Assembly: GCA_002746305.1 (NCBI GenBank) | Contig: NVWV01000005.1 | Coordinates: forward strand, 124,001 to 188,000 | DNA from: Bacteroidota bacterium | GTDB taxonomy: Bacteria; Bacteroidota; Bacteroidia; NS11-12g; UBA9320 | DNA length: 64,000 nucleotides | Direction of reading: 5' to 3' | Shown: positions 24,761 to 34,593 of the stretch, piece after piece | Layout: each line of letters begins with the position of its first letter | Numbering within the stretch: the first letter of the stretch is position 1 | Notes under the pieces: generated by a model | The model's database searches: none | What the model saw: only the letters and a program-made list of their open reading frames with translations | What the model was told of the DNA's origin: nothing | Position numbers and translations under genes: made by a program

Positions 24761-26206
24761 ATGAGCTTAATAAAGAAGTTAGCAAGTGATACAGCTGTCT
24801 ATGGTATCCCAAGTATTGTTGGGAGGTCCATAGGGTTTTTACTTATTTTCTATTTTGCTAAATACTTTACTCCTCAGCTTTTGGCTCCGCATGTGGAGTT
24901 TTATGCGTATGCAGCTTTTTTCTTTGTAGTCCTGCCACATGGTATGGAGACTGCCTTTTTTAACTTTAGTAGAAAAAAGGAAAAATACAAGGATGTGTTT
25001 GCAACTGGAATGACCTCTTTGACAATTGCTATAGGCATTTACGTGGTACTGATGCTAACGAATAAGCAGAGTGTTGGTTCATTCGTAGGTTACCCAAACA
25101 ACTTGTCCTATGTCGTTTGGTTTACACTCATTCTGGCGATTGATGTATTTAAGTCAATTCCTTATGCACTGCTTAGGTATTTGAATAATGCCAAGAAGTT
25201 TGCATTTGTAAAAAGTGTGGGAATAGCAGTGAATATAGGGTTAAACATCTTCTTCATTGTGTATTATCCAGACATAGCTGGGGTAGAAAGAAATATTGAA
25301 TATGTGTTCATTTCGAACCTGATCGCCAGTGCGGTAGAGCTTGTTTTATTGTCAAATAATATCTTTCTAAATTGGGGTAAGGCAAATTTTAATCTCTGGA
25401 AAGCTATGTTTAAGTACTCTTGGCCATTGATTATACTGGGATTTGCAGGAATGGTCAACGAGACTTTTGACCGATTAGCTATGAGGAAATTATTGCCAGC
25501 AGATACAGTCGATTATGAAATTGGGGTATACGGTACTTTTTATAAGCTGAGTATGCTAATGACCATCTTTATTCAGGCTTTTCGATATGCTGTGGAACCC
25601 TTTTTCTTTTCACAAGCTGATAAAGAAGATTCTAAAAGCTCATACATTCAGATTATGGACTGGTTCGTATATGCATGTGGAGGTATTTTTTTAGTAGTGT
25701 CATTATTCAAAAAAGAAATTGCCGAATTATTGATTCAGAAAGTTGAATTTCATCAACATCCAGATGCCTTGTTCATCGTACCAATTCTTCTATTGGCCAA
25801 TTTATTTCTAGGTATTTTCTTTAATCTAAGTATCTGGTACAAACTGAATAATAAAACAAAACTTGGAGCTGTTGTGTCCCTAATAGGGGCTACTGTGACT
25901 GTCGTTTTGTTGCTGGTTTACGTTCCTATTTATGGATTCAAAGCCGCTGCAATTACGACACTTATTGCGTACTTTTTGATGACTGTAATAAGTTATTTCT
26001 TAGGACAAAAACACTACCCAGTTGCATATAACATAAAACAGGTAATCTCTGTTATTCTGCTGACAGTAGGGTTGTACATCACATCAGAATATTTAGATCT
26101 CCATTCCATAATGAAATATGCAGTTTATATAGGATTTATTGCTGTTTATGGATTAGTTGGCTACAGGATTATTTTAAGCAGTAAAAAAGCTAAATTTGTC
26201 CGCTAA
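24761..26206 (+). CDS. Polysaccharide flippase (Wzx/MurJ-like, MOP superfamily)
   Basis: A 481-residue membrane protein with about 14 hydrophobic segments and the N-terminus 'LIKKLASDTAVYGIPSIVGR', typical of Bacteroidota oligosaccharide flippases that move lipid-linked sugars across the inner membrane. The gene after it starts on the last base of its stop (TAATG), and a sugar nucleotidyltransferase is two genes down, which fits surface glycan export. A TAGCTTTG box at 24745-24752 may be its -7 element, only eight bases before the ATG. Confidence 0.88.
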   Translation: MSLIKKLASDTAVYGIPSIVGRSIGFLLIFYFAKYFTPQLLAPHVEFYAYAAFFFVVLPHGMETAFFNFSRKKEKYKDVFATGMTSLTIAIGIYVVLMLTNKQSVGSFVGYPNNLSYVVWFTLILAIDVFKSIPYALLRYLNNAKKFAFVKSVGIAVNIGLNIFFIVYYPDIAGVERNIEYVFISNLIASAVELVLLSNNIFLNWGKANFNLWKAMFKYSWPLIILGFAGMVNETFDRLAMRKLLPADTVDYEIGVYGTFYKLSMLMTIFIQAFRYAVEPFFFSQADKEDSKSSYIQIMDWFVYACGGIFLVVSLFKKEIAELLIQKVEFHQHPDALFIVPILLLANLFLGIFFNLSIWYKLNNKTKLGAVVSLIGATVTVVLLLVYVPIYGFKAAAITTLIAYFLMTVISYFLGQKHYPVAYNIKQVISVILLTVGLYITSEYLDLHSIMKYAVYIGFIAVYGLVGYRIILSSKKAKFVR

Positions 26207-26640
26207 TGATTGAGCTTTCCATTATCAATAAAAGTAATAATTCTTTACCCGAGTATCAGACAAAGCAGTCTGCAGGGGTTGACTTGCGTGCCTTTGTAAA
26301 TGAAGAAGTTACCATCAAGCCAATGGAACGTGTTTTGATAGGTACGGGACTTTATATAGCCTTACCAGATGGTTTTGAAGCAATGATTCGACCAAGAAGC
26401 GGATTGGCATTTAAACATGGAATTTCAGTTATCAATACCCCAGGTACGATAGATGCTGATTATAGAGGAGAGATTAAGATTGCATTGATCAACTTTTCAG
26501 ACCAAGATTTTAAAATAGCCAATGGAGACAGAATTGCTCAAATGGTTGTTAATAAATACGAACAAGTAAGTTTTAAATTAACCGAAAGCTTAGATGAGAC
26601 CGAAAGAGGTTCAGGAGGCTACGGACACACAGGAATATAA
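26206..26640 (+). CDS. dut: dUTP diphosphatase
   Basis: Trimeric dUTPase that removes dUTP and supplies dUMP. The motifs are in order: 'AGVDLRAFV' (I), 'IRPRSGLAFKHGI' (II), 'NTPGTIDADYRGEIKI' (III), 'GDRIAQMVV' (IV) and 'ERGSGGYGHTG' (V). The 144-residue length is normal. It overlaps the flippase by one base (TAATG). Confidence 0.97.
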   Translation: MIELSIINKSNNSLPEYQTKQSAGVDLRAFVNEEVTIKPMERVLIGTGLYIALPDGFEAMIRPRSGLAFKHGISVINTPGTIDADYRGEIKIALINFSDQDFKIANGDRIAQMVVNKYEQVSFKLTESLDETERGSGGYGHTGI

Positions 26641-26655
26641 CACAACTAGGATAAG

Positions 26656-27672
26656 ATGAATATTATAATACCAATGGCAGGAATAGGGAGCAGATTGCGA
26701 CCGCATACACTTACTGTTCCAAAACCACTAGTGCCAGTGGCTGGCAAACCAATTGTACAACGTCTGGTAGAAGACATTGCAAAAGTTGTAAGTGAACCTT
26801 TGGAAGAGATAGCTTTTGTTATTGGTCCCAATGAGCAGTTTTTTGGTCAAGAAGTGCAAACTCTATTGCTAGAAGTGGCTGCAAAGTTGGGTGCAAAAGG
26901 ATCTATAAATGTGCAAGATGAAGCATTGGGTACAGCTCATGCCATCTATATGGCTAAACAAGCACTTACTGGAAATGTAATTGTTGCTTTTGCTGATACC
27001 TTGTTTAGGGCAGATTTCAAGTTAGATGCCAGTGTAGATGGAACTATCTGGGTGAAGGAAGTTGAAGATCCCAGAGCCTTTGGTGTAGTTCAATTAGATA
27101 GTGAAGGAATTATAGAAGACTTTGTTGAGAAACCAGAAAATCCCAAGTCCAACTTGGCTATTATAGGCATTTACTATTTCAAGGATGGAAGTGCCTTAAA
27201 GTCTGAAATAGAATATTTGCTGGATAATGATATTAAGGAAAAAGGAGAGTTTCAATTAACTAATGCTCTTGATAGTCTAAAAGATAAAGGTGCTAAGTTT
27301 ACGCCTGGTAAGGTGATAGAATGGTGGGATTGTGGTAACAAAAATGCGACAGTGAATACAAACCAACGAGTTTTAGCCAATACCAATGAGAAGCTAATTG
27401 CTGACTCTGTGAAGAATGAAAATTCAGAAATAATAGAACCATGTTATATTGGAGAGAACGTTCAACTAATAAATGCTAAAGTTGGTCCGTATGTCTCTAT
27501 TGGTAATAATACTATAATAGAAGATAGCGTTATAGAAAATACCATTATTCAAACAGAATCTCATATCAAAAATGCCAATATTACAAACTCAATGATTGGC
27601 AATAAAGCGTACTATGATGGTTCCGCAAATGAGATAAGCATAGGAGATTACAGTACCCAAAAGATTGGTTAA
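26656..27672 (+). CDS. Sugar-1-phosphate nucleotidyltransferase
   Basis: A 338-residue NTP-sugar pyrophosphorylase. 'IIPMAGIGSRLRPHTLTVPK' with following 'PLVPVAGKPI' is the nucleotide-binding loop, 'DEALGTAHAIYMAK' and 'VAFADTLF' belong to the catalytic core, and the C-terminal 80 residues look like left-handed beta-helix hexapeptide repeats ('IGENVQLINAKVGPYVSIGN'). Glucose-1-phosphate thymidylyl- or uridylyltransferase are the likely activities; the sugar cannot be fixed from sequence. The TPR gene start overlaps its end by eight bases. Confidence 0.9.
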   Translation: MNIIIPMAGIGSRLRPHTLTVPKPLVPVAGKPIVQRLVEDIAKVVSEPLEEIAFVIGPNEQFFGQEVQTLLLEVAAKLGAKGSINVQDEALGTAHAIYMAKQALTGNVIVAFADTLFRADFKLDASVDGTIWVKEVEDPRAFGVVQLDSEGIIEDFVEKPENPKSNLAIIGIYYFKDGSALKSEIEYLLDNDIKEKGEFQLTNALDSLKDKGAKFTPGKVIEWWDCGNKNATVNTNQRVLANTNEKLIADSVKNENSEIIEPCYIGENVQLINAKVGPYVSIGNNTIIEDSVIENTIIQTESHIKNANITNSMIGNKAYYDGSANEISIGDYSTQKIG

Positions 27673-29341
27673 ATCTTTATACATAGCTTTTGTCTTCATT
27701 TTGGTTTCAGCCCTAGGCTGTAAATCAACAAAAGTGGTTAAGAGTAATTCTAGGTCCTTAGATTATACAACTCAAAAGAAATTTGAGAAGGTTTTCTTTG
27801 AGGCAAACAAACAAAAGATCCTTGAAAATAAGGAGAAAGCTTTAGAGCTTTATACTCAGGCCCTTGTTATTGATCAGAAAAGTCATGCTACTATGTTTCA
27901 AATGGCTAAGTTATATTATCAGTTGGAAAAGTACAGTGAAGCACTGTATTGGGCAGAGAAAACAGTAATTACTAGCAAAAGGTATAACCACTGGTATTCA
28001 GGTCAGCTTGCTCAATTCTATAACAAATTTGGAAAATATTCGCAAAGTGCAGGGGTTTTTGCATCCATGGTTGGAAATGAGCCCGAAGTAAGAGAAAACT
28101 ATGTTGAAGCAGCGAGTCAATACTTCAATGCGAAAGAATACGGAAAGTCAGTTTCAATTTTGAAGCAAATGCAGGCAACATTTGGAATAGAAATGGAATC
28201 ATCAACACGGTTGGAGTATGTATATACTGCTACTAACCAGCGAGATAAAGCAGTTGAGGAAATGGAAAGATTAGTAGCCGAAGATCCTACAGAAATTAGA
28301 TACAAGGGTTTCTTAGCTGAGACATATTTGGGTGCCAATCAAAAACTAAAAGCTATTCAAACTTTGGAAGAGGTTATTGCTCTAGATTCAACGACTGGTA
28401 AAGCATATTTTGCCCTTTTTGGTATTTATAGTGATGAAGGTGAAAAAGAACTTGCTGCAAAAAACTTGCTGAAAGCATTTAAATATGATGATGTAAGTCT
28501 ACAACAGAAGATGCAGGCTTCAAGTCTTTACTTTTCAGCTTTGAAAAGAGATACAACCAGCAAGAGTCTTCTCATTAAATTAAGTGATGTTTTAGTTGCT
28601 GAGTACCCCAATCAGATAGAGCCTTTAATGTTGAAAGGTGATATTTATGGAGTTTTAGGTGATTTCGAGGAGGCAAGGGATTATAACAGAGAAGCACTAA
28701 GGATAAATGCAGGTGATTATAAACTATGGAGCAGATTAATTGATTTTAATACTCGCTTAAAAGATGATAAAAGCCAGATTGAAGATACGGAAAAGGCACT
28801 TGAGCTGTTCCCCAATTTTGTTGAACTTTATACAGCCAACGGATATGCTCATATTAACTTAAAGGAGTATGCTGAAGCAATAGATATTGCAGATCAAGGT
28901 TTGGATATTGCAATAGACAAAGCGGATAAAACTGAGCTACTTTTGTGTCAAGCCTCTGCATATGGGAAAATGGAAGATTTTGATAAAGCCGATAAGATTT
29001 TTGATAAAGCCTTATTGATAAGTCCGTTTAATTCCACAGTATTAAATAATTATTCATTCAGTTTGGCTGAACGTAAAACAAGGCTTGAATATGCAGATTC
29101 ACTCATTGGAGTGGCGTTAAAAATGGAACCAAGAAATCCGTTTTTCTTAGATACCAAGGCATGGATATTGTACGCCCAAGAGAACTATACCACCGCCTTA
29201 AAGATTTTAAATAAATGTATGGAAATTGACCCTAGTAATTTGGAGTACTATGAACATGCTAAAGCTGTATTTATGGCATTGGGTAATCAGACCATGGTAA
29301 ATGACATGCAAAAGAAGATAGACAGGTTGAATGAGAAGTAG
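27665..29341 (+). CDS. TPR-repeat lipoprotein
   Basis: 558 residues with a lipoprotein signal ending in 'VSALGCKS', then at least ten tetratricopeptide-like repeats, for example 'ALELYTQALVIDQKSHATMF', 'GKAYFALFGIYSDEGEKELA' and 'ADKIFDKALLISPFNSTVLN'. The start is TTG at 27665, inside the previous gene (TTGGTTAA overlap); it is needed for the signal peptide. Likely an outer-membrane-anchored scaffold. It sits before DUF4292 and EnvC-like genes, an order I recognise from Flavobacteriia. Confidence 0.88.
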   Translation: MVKSLYIAFVFILVSALGCKSTKVVKSNSRSLDYTTQKKFEKVFFEANKQKILENKEKALELYTQALVIDQKSHATMFQMAKLYYQLEKYSEALYWAEKTVITSKRYNHWYSGQLAQFYNKFGKYSQSAGVFASMVGNEPEVRENYVEAASQYFNAKEYGKSVSILKQMQATFGIEMESSTRLEYVYTATNQRDKAVEEMERLVAEDPTEIRYKGFLAETYLGANQKLKAIQTLEEVIALDSTTGKAYFALFGIYSDEGEKELAAKNLLKAFKYDDVSLQQKMQASSLYFSALKRDTTSKSLLIKLSDVLVAEYPNQIEPLMLKGDIYGVLGDFEEARDYNREALRINAGDYKLWSRLIDFNTRLKDDKSQIEDTEKALELFPNFVELYTANGYAHINLKEYAEAIDIADQGLDIAIDKADKTELLLCQASAYGKMEDFDKADKIFDKALLISPFNSTVLNNYSFSLAERKTRLEYADSLIGVALKMEPRNPFFLDTKAWILYAQENYTTALKILNKCMEIDPSNLEYYEHAKAVFMALGNQTMVNDMQKKIDRLNEK

Positions 29342-30065
29342 TATTTATATAGTACTGATAAGTACGAGCTTATGTTTTTTTTCTAGTTGTAAAACAAAGA
29401 AAATGAACACGGCTATCTCCGTAGATGTACAAACAGTACAAAAATACTGGGATTCTCAGTTTATTACAGACTATGTTGAGGCAAGAGGTAAAGCATCTAT
29501 TACAACAAATGGTAAGACGACCAATGTTTCTATGCACCTTAAAATGAAAAAGGATAGTATCATTTGGGGTAAGTTTAGTCTTTTCGGAATAGGAGCTACA
29601 GTCCTTATCAATAGGGATAGCTTTTTCATGTATAACACCCTTACACAGGAGTATATGATTTATGATAATAGCTTCTTAAATCAATTTTTAGGATTCAGGG
29701 CAGACATAAGTCATGTTCAAAATCTATTACTTGGGAATGCGGTGTTTCCTGAATCCGATTATTCTTTTAACTCGCTGGACAACCAACTTACAGGTGATGA
29801 AGGTATGGCAACTAACACACTCACCATAAATTCTGATTTGCGAACATTAAGTTCAATAATTTCTACTGAAGACTCGACACAAAATGCTGATATTCAATAC
29901 GATCAATATGAGGATGTAAACAATATGTTAATGCCCAAAATTGTGAGCATTGATGTTAAAAAAGGAGCACAAACACTTGATGTTGTGCTTAATTATCAAA
30001 ACGTAAATACCAACACTATTACTACTTTCCCATTCAAAATACCGAATGGGTTTATTCGTAAGTAG
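29331..30065 (+). CDS. DUF4292 domain lipoprotein
   Basis: 244 residues beginning 'MRSSIYIVLISTSLCFFSSC', a lipoprotein signal. The mature part matches DUF4292 proteins ('YVEARGKASITTNGKTTNVS', 'MKKDSIIWGKFSLFGIGATV', then 'YIMYDNSFLNQFLGF'), which resemble LolA/LolB-type half-barrels. A lipoprotein or lipid carrier role is inference. It overlaps the TPR gene by 11 bases and the next gene by 20. Confidence 0.85.
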   Translation: MRSSIYIVLISTSLCFFSSCKTKKMNTAISVDVQTVQKYWDSQFITDYVEARGKASITTNGKTTNVSMHLKMKKDSIIWGKFSLFGIGATVLINRDSFFMYNTLTQEYMIYDNSFLNQFLGFRADISHVQNLLLGNAVFPESDYSFNSLDNQLTGDEGMATNTLTINSDLRTLSSIISTEDSTQNADIQYDQYEDVNNMLMPKIVSIDVKKGAQTLDVVLNYQNVNTNTITTFPFKIPNGFIRK

Positions 30066-31191
30066 CATAAAAGTAGCATTAATAGGGTTTGTAGTATGCA
30101 CTCCAATACTGTTGAGTGCAAGTAAAATGCATATTTCTGGCCAAGAAAGTGATCTACTTAGAAGTATTCACAAAATAGAGCAAATAATTGGTGACAATAG
30201 CCAAAGGTCAAATGGACTTAAAAGCGAGATTGCCAATTTAGAATATGAGATGTATGCTGCTCGAAAAATTGTTCGGTTAGCAGATAAGAATGAAAATGTT
30301 AGTCAGAATGAGCTTATGCTTTTGCAGCAGCAATTGAACGTGTTGAATGAGGAGAAACAGCGAGCTATTAATCAATACCAATCTATACTAATAGAGGAGT
30401 ATAAAAATAGAGATTATAAAACAAAACTATATTTTTTGGCTTCGTCAAAAACCTTGGGAGAATTCGTTAATCGATTAAACCATCTGAGTACACTGAAGGA
30501 TCTTAGAAAGAAACAACTAATAGTTTTAAGCAATAAGCAAAAGGAGGTAACAGATAAATTAGAGGTATACAGCAGTAGCAAAGAGGAAAAGAAGAAAATA
30601 TCTGCAAAGAAGGTTATGCAAATGACCAAGTTAAACAGTCTACTTAGAATAAGGCATCAGAAGTACCGTGAGCTCAAGTCTGATAAAAATGAGTTGCAAT
30701 TAGAACTAAATACTGCCAATTTAAAACTTTCAGAATTAAACAATGCAATAAGAGAAAGAATTATTGAACCTTCTACAAAATCAGGGACTGGTAATTTTGT
30801 TTTGAAATGGCCTGTAAAATATGGACTTGTAGTTGGTCAATTTGGAGTGGAAAAGCATGCAAAAGAAAGAAAGGTATTAATGGAAAATAACGGTATTGAT
30901 ATCTTAGTATCAAAGAGTGAAAAGGTTATATCAAGTGCAAGTGGAACGGTTAAAGCAGTACTTCAGATACCTGGATTAAATACCTCTATTATCGTAGATC
31001 ATAATGGTTATTTTTCTGTGTATTCAAACATTAAAGATGTTAAACTTCAAAAGGGTGATAGAGTAGAAAAAGGGGATCTCTTAGGACCAATTGCCATGGA
31101 TGAAAATGGTTTGTGCAAGTTGCATTTTGAAGTGTGGAAAGGAACCACTAAAGTAGACCCCGAATTGTTCTTAGAAGGTTCTTTGAATTAA
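30046..31191 (+). CDS. EnvC-like murein hydrolase activator (degenerate LytM domain)
   Basis: 381 residues: N-terminal hydrophobic segment, a long coiled coil (about 35-240), and a C-terminal M23/LytM domain. The usual zinc His in 'HxGxDI' is Asn here ('MENNGIDILVS'), and the 'YxHL' His is also lost ('VYSNIKDV'), although 'KLHFEVWKGTTKVDPE' keeps the last strand. It is therefore probably an EnvC-type activator of an amidase in cell division rather than an enzyme. It ends the envelope operon that began with the flippase. Confidence 0.88.
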   Translation: MGLFVSSIKVALIGFVVCTPILLSASKMHISGQESDLLRSIHKIEQIIGDNSQRSNGLKSEIANLEYEMYAARKIVRLADKNENVSQNELMLLQQQLNVLNEEKQRAINQYQSILIEEYKNRDYKTKLYFLASSKTLGEFVNRLNHLSTLKDLRKKQLIVLSNKQKEVTDKLEVYSSSKEEKKKISAKKVMQMTKLNSLLRIRHQKYRELKSDKNELQLELNTANLKLSELNNAIRERIIEPSTKSGTGNFVLKWPVKYGLVVGQFGVEKHAKERKVLMENNGIDILVSKSEKVISSASGTVKAVLQIPGLNTSIIVDHNGYFSVYSNIKDVKLQKGDRVEKGDLLGPIAMDENGLCKLHFEVWKGTTKVDPELFLEGSLN

Positions 31192-31253
31192 GTAACTCCG
31201 TACATTCATTGTTAAGATTGTTTTAGAGCTTCAAAAGGGAGATATTAGCCCCG

Positions 31254-32096
31254 ATGAAAATTGGTATAATTGGTGCAGGAGTTATGGGGAGAGGAATCGC
31301 TCAAGTTTCTGCTATGGCAGGCCATAAAGTGGTCCTTTTTGATATTAATCATGATGTACTAGATTCTGCAAAGGTTGCGGTAGAAAAGAATTTAAATAAG
31401 GCTATTGAGTTAGGCAAGTTAAATCAAGAAGGGAAAGATTCTACAATCACCAATTTACAGTATTCCAATAGTATAGCAGATGTTCAAGTTGACTTGATAA
31501 TAGAGGCTATAGTGGAGAGACTGGATGTAAAATTGAAGGTCCTTGCTGATTTGGCTGAAATAAATGGTGAATCTACTATTTATGCATCCAATACTTCGTC
31601 CATACCGCTTACTCAAATTGCAGCTAAATTTAAATATCCAAAGCAAATTGTTGGTATACATTACTTTAACCCCGCCCATATTATGAAATTGGTAGAGGTG
31701 ATAAGTGCAGAGCAAACAGCTCCTGAGGTTATGCAAACCGCTTTAGACTATGTGAAAAGTGTAAATAAGAAGTGGGTTGTTGCTAAAGATGCTCCAGGTT
31801 TTATTGTGAATAGAGTTGCACGACATTTTTATGTTGAAGGTTTAAAAGTACTGGAAGAAAATGTGGCGAGTCATGAGGTAATAGATGATTTGATTAGAGC
31901 TTCAGGTTTTAAAATGGGACCTTTTCAGTTGATGGACCTTATTGGAGTAGAGACCAATCTCTCTGTAACAGAGTCTATGTATGGATTATTTAATTACGAT
32001 CAAAAATTTAGACCCAATCGGATACAACAAAAGAAAGTACAAGCTGGTTATTATGGTAGAAAGTCGGGTAAAGGCTTTTATACCTACGAAAAATGA
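31254..32096 (+). CDS. 3-hydroxyacyl-CoA dehydrogenase (3-hydroxybutyryl-CoA type)
   Basis: An NAD-dependent short 3-hydroxyacyl-CoA dehydrogenase of 280 residues. 'KIGIIGAGVMGRGIAQVSAM' is the NAD loop, 'IEAIVERLDVKLKVLADL' and 'YASNTSSIPLTQIA' are typical, 'GIHYFNPAHIMKLVEVI' contains the catalytic His, and 'KDAPGFIVNRVARHFYVEG' is the family signature. It acts in beta-oxidation or butyrate-type metabolism. Its stop overlaps the next start as ATGA. Confidence 0.94.
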   Translation: MKIGIIGAGVMGRGIAQVSAMAGHKVVLFDINHDVLDSAKVAVEKNLNKAIELGKLNQEGKDSTITNLQYSNSIADVQVDLIIEAIVERLDVKLKVLADLAEINGESTIYASNTSSIPLTQIAAKFKYPKQIVGIHYFNPAHIMKLVEVISAEQTAPEVMQTALDYVKSVNKKWVVAKDAPGFIVNRVARHFYVEGLKVLEENVASHEVIDDLIRASGFKMGPFQLMDLIGVETNLSVTESMYGLFNYDQKFRPNRIQQKKVQAGYYGRKSGKGFYTYEK

Positions 32097-32551
32097 GATT
32101 TACTGCATTCATAGCGATAGTATTAGCACTTACACTTAACCAATCGTGTAAGCCAGATAATGAACTTATAGGAGACTGCTTCGTGCCAAGTGTGTCTGTT
32201 AACCTAACCATTAATATGACCTTTCCAGAGTATTTTAACCTTCAGAATTTAGGAGAGTACAAGGCTTTTGAGGCAGGGAATAGGGGTATTTATGTAATTC
32301 ATAATTACGACGATATATTCTATGCGATAGAACGAACGTGCACCTATCAGTCGGACAACGAGTGTTCCAAAATATATCTAGATAATGATATTCTTCAATT
32401 GAGATGTGGTACACCTGCAGATACAGGATTTGTAAAGTGTTGCGAATCTACCTATGCGTTTAGTAGTGGATACCTTACTGGACCCACTCGATGTAATCTA
32501 AAGACGTATAGAATTAGCAGAAGCGGGAATACATTGTACGTGTCTAATTAA
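32093..32551 (+). CDS. Rieske-like lipoprotein lacking histidine ligands
   Basis: 152 residues with a lipoprotein signal ('LALTLNQSCKPDN'). The sequence follows the pattern of Rieske-fold lipoproteins of Bacteroidota ('NLTINMTFPEYFNLQ', 'GNRGIYVIHNYDDIFYAIER', then 'TCTYQSDNECSKIYL'). At the places where a Rieske protein has CxH and CxxH there is 'CTY' and 'CCESTYAF', so a normal two-His cluster cannot form. A structural role or a different metal site is possible. The start overlaps the dehydrogenase stop. Confidence 0.65.
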   Translation: MRFTAFIAIVLALTLNQSCKPDNELIGDCFVPSVSVNLTINMTFPEYFNLQNLGEYKAFEAGNRGIYVIHNYDDIFYAIERTCTYQSDNECSKIYLDNDILQLRCGTPADTGFVKCCESTYAFSSGYLTGPTRCNLKTYRISRSGNTLYVSN

Positions 32552-32635
32552 AATAAACTCCTTATAGACAGTAGGTTATAAAGTTATTGCATTTTGTTTT
32601 GAACGTTTTGAATATTTGGGGATATTAGCTTGTGT

Positions 32636-34576
32636 ATGAAGTTAATAACGCTAAAAATTTTGACCCTTTTTCTTCTTGGAATACTATCCAATACTGCATT
32701 CGCAGGAAATGAAGTACCCAAGGAAAAAGTATATTCCTTTATTAAACAAAAACAAAGTGCTCAATGGTATATAGATCAAGCCAATGTTTGGGGTGAGTAC
32801 CTTGAAGAAAACTCAAAAGATGCAGATGGTTGGTTGAACTTCTATACAGCAAAGCGGATGTTGAAACTGTATGGAGCAAATGTGAGTCATGAAGACTTAA
32901 TTGAACTAGTAAAGAAGATTGGAACTAAGATTCCAAATACGTTTGAATATCACTACATCTCCTATTGGAATGCTGGCCTAAAAAGCAATTCTGAAAATTT
33001 AGAGCATCTAAATAAAGCTCAGGAATTAGGCCCGAACAGGGTTGAACTAATGGATGATTTACTGACCTACTATGAAATAAATAGGGACAAAGAAAATATT
33101 GTAAAAACCTGCAAGAGGTGGTTTGCTTCCAATGATATTTCTGCAGGTGTATATGCTTGGAACTATAACATGCTCCAGAGTACAGAAGAAAACGCCATTC
33201 TTATCACTTTTGGTGATAATGATACATATCCAAGTTGGGTATTGCAACATGCAAAAGGGATACGACAGGATGTTACAGTAATTAATATTAGCTTGATTAG
33301 CATTGATTCCTACAGAATCAAGTACCTGAAAGAACTAGGAATTCCACAGCTACCTAAAAAGAGACACGATTACTCAGGTTGGAAAGAATTTAAAATAGCA
33401 TTTGTAGAACATCTTAAGACGCACACTTACAGACCTTTGTACTTTGCAATATCGTCAGATAAAGAAGTGTACGAGTCGTTTGAGGATGAGGTGTATAACG
33501 TCGGTCTAGCCTACAAATGGAGTAAAACTAAGTTTGACAATATTGCAGTGACCAAACGAAACTTTGAGAAAAAGTACCTGATGGATTATATAAAATTAGA
33601 GTTGCAAAATGATCTAAGTCAAGGAGTTGTAGACCATGCGAATACCAACTATCTTATACCCTTGCTTACCTTGTACAATCACTATGAAGAGAGTGAGGAT
33701 GTACGTTCAGTCGAAGTAAAACAGCTTATTAAAAGCATTGCTATGAAGAACGATATGGAGATGCAAGTTGCTAAACTTTTGAATGAGACAAATTCTGGAG
33801 TGTCATTGGTTGTGGATGATCCTCGCAAATTGGAAACAGGATTTCTTAAGGTGAACGATACATTGTATGCTTTGGAAACGGAAGTGAACAATGAATCTTA
33901 CGACCTGTTTCTTACTGATCTATTAAAACAGAAGAGGTATGATGAACTAAATGTGGCAAAGGCTGCTGCTGTAAACTGGAGGTCATTGTTGTCATCCAGT
34001 ACAAGTAGTTTAACAGAAGATGAACTGTTTAAAAATGGGAATCCAAGCGATCCTCTTGCTCCTGTAGTGAATTTATCGTATGAGGGAGCAATTGCCTACT
34101 GTAATTGGTTAACGACTACCTATAATTCTTTAGAACATAAAAAGAAGAAATTTGGATTGGTGGAGTTCAAGTTGCCTACCGAGGCAGAATGGGAGTACAT
34201 CGCAAATGGAGGAAAGCAAAACATGACGTATTCTTGGGGAGGACCTTATGTCAGAAATTCCAAAGGGTGTTTCTTAGCCAATTTACGCGTAGGAGATATA
34301 GATGATGTTCCTGGTCAGGGTATAAGTTCTGAAACAGAATGCAGTGCAAGTAATATAGATGGAGCTATTTTCACGGTACGTGGAGACTCTTATTATCCCA
34401 ATGGCTATGGCCTCTATGGTATAACCGGAAATGTATCCGAAATGACCAATAAAAAAGGTTTAGTAAAGGGAGGAAGTTGGAATACACGTCCAAACAATGC
34501 AACGATCACAAGCAAAGAAAGCCATGATCAACCAAGTCCTGAAGTAGGGTTTAGGGTAATAATGGTCGTAAAATAA
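32636..34576 (+). CDS. Secreted protein with helical N-terminal region and degenerate formylglycine-generating-enzyme-like domain
   Basis: 646 residues from the ATG at 32636 (a TTG at 32630 would add two). After a signal peptide, an alpha-helical TPR-like part is followed by 'NAILITFGDNDTYPSWVLQH' and then 'GIRQDVTVINISLIS', closely resembling the soluble domain of DUF2723 proteins. The C-terminal 200 residues are of the FGE-sulfatase (SUMF1/PvdO/GldK) fold: 'NLSYEGAIAYCNWLTT', 'FKLPTEAEWEYIANGG', 'NGYGLYGITGNVSEM' and 'LVKGGSWNT'. The final Arg-rich catalytic-type stretch is changed and no paired Cys is present, so a non-enzymatic binding role is likely. An ECF sigma gene follows within 17 bases. 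Confidence 0.8.
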   Translation: MKLITLKILTLFLLGILSNTAFAGNEVPKEKVYSFIKQKQSAQWYIDQANVWGEYLEENSKDADGWLNFYTAKRMLKLYGANVSHEDLIELVKKIGTKIPNTFEYHYISYWNAGLKSNSENLEHLNKAQELGPNRVELMDDLLTYYEINRDKENIVKTCKRWFASNDISAGVYAWNYNMLQSTEENAILITFGDNDTYPSWVLQHAKGIRQDVTVINISLISIDSYRIKYLKELGIPQLPKKRHDYSGWKEFKIAFVEHLKTHTYRPLYFAISSDKEVYESFEDEVYNVGLAYKWSKTKFDNIAVTKRNFEKKYLMDYIKLELQNDLSQGVVDHANTNYLIPLLTLYNHYEESEDVRSVEVKQLIKSIAMKNDMEMQVAKLLNETNSGVSLVVDDPRKLETGFLKVNDTLYALETEVNNESYDLFLTDLLKQKRYDELNVAKAAAVNWRSLLSSSTSSLTEDELFKNGNPSDPLAPVVNLSYEGAIAYCNWLTTTYNSLEHKKKKFGLVEFKLPTEAEWEYIANGGKQNMTYSWGGPYVRNSKGCFLANLRVGDIDDVPGQGISSETECSASNIDGAIFTVRGDSYYPNGYGLYGITGNVSEMTNKKGLVKGGSWNTRPNNATITSKESHDQPSPEVGFRVIMVVK

Positions 34577-34593
34577 ATAAGTAAAGAATTCAT

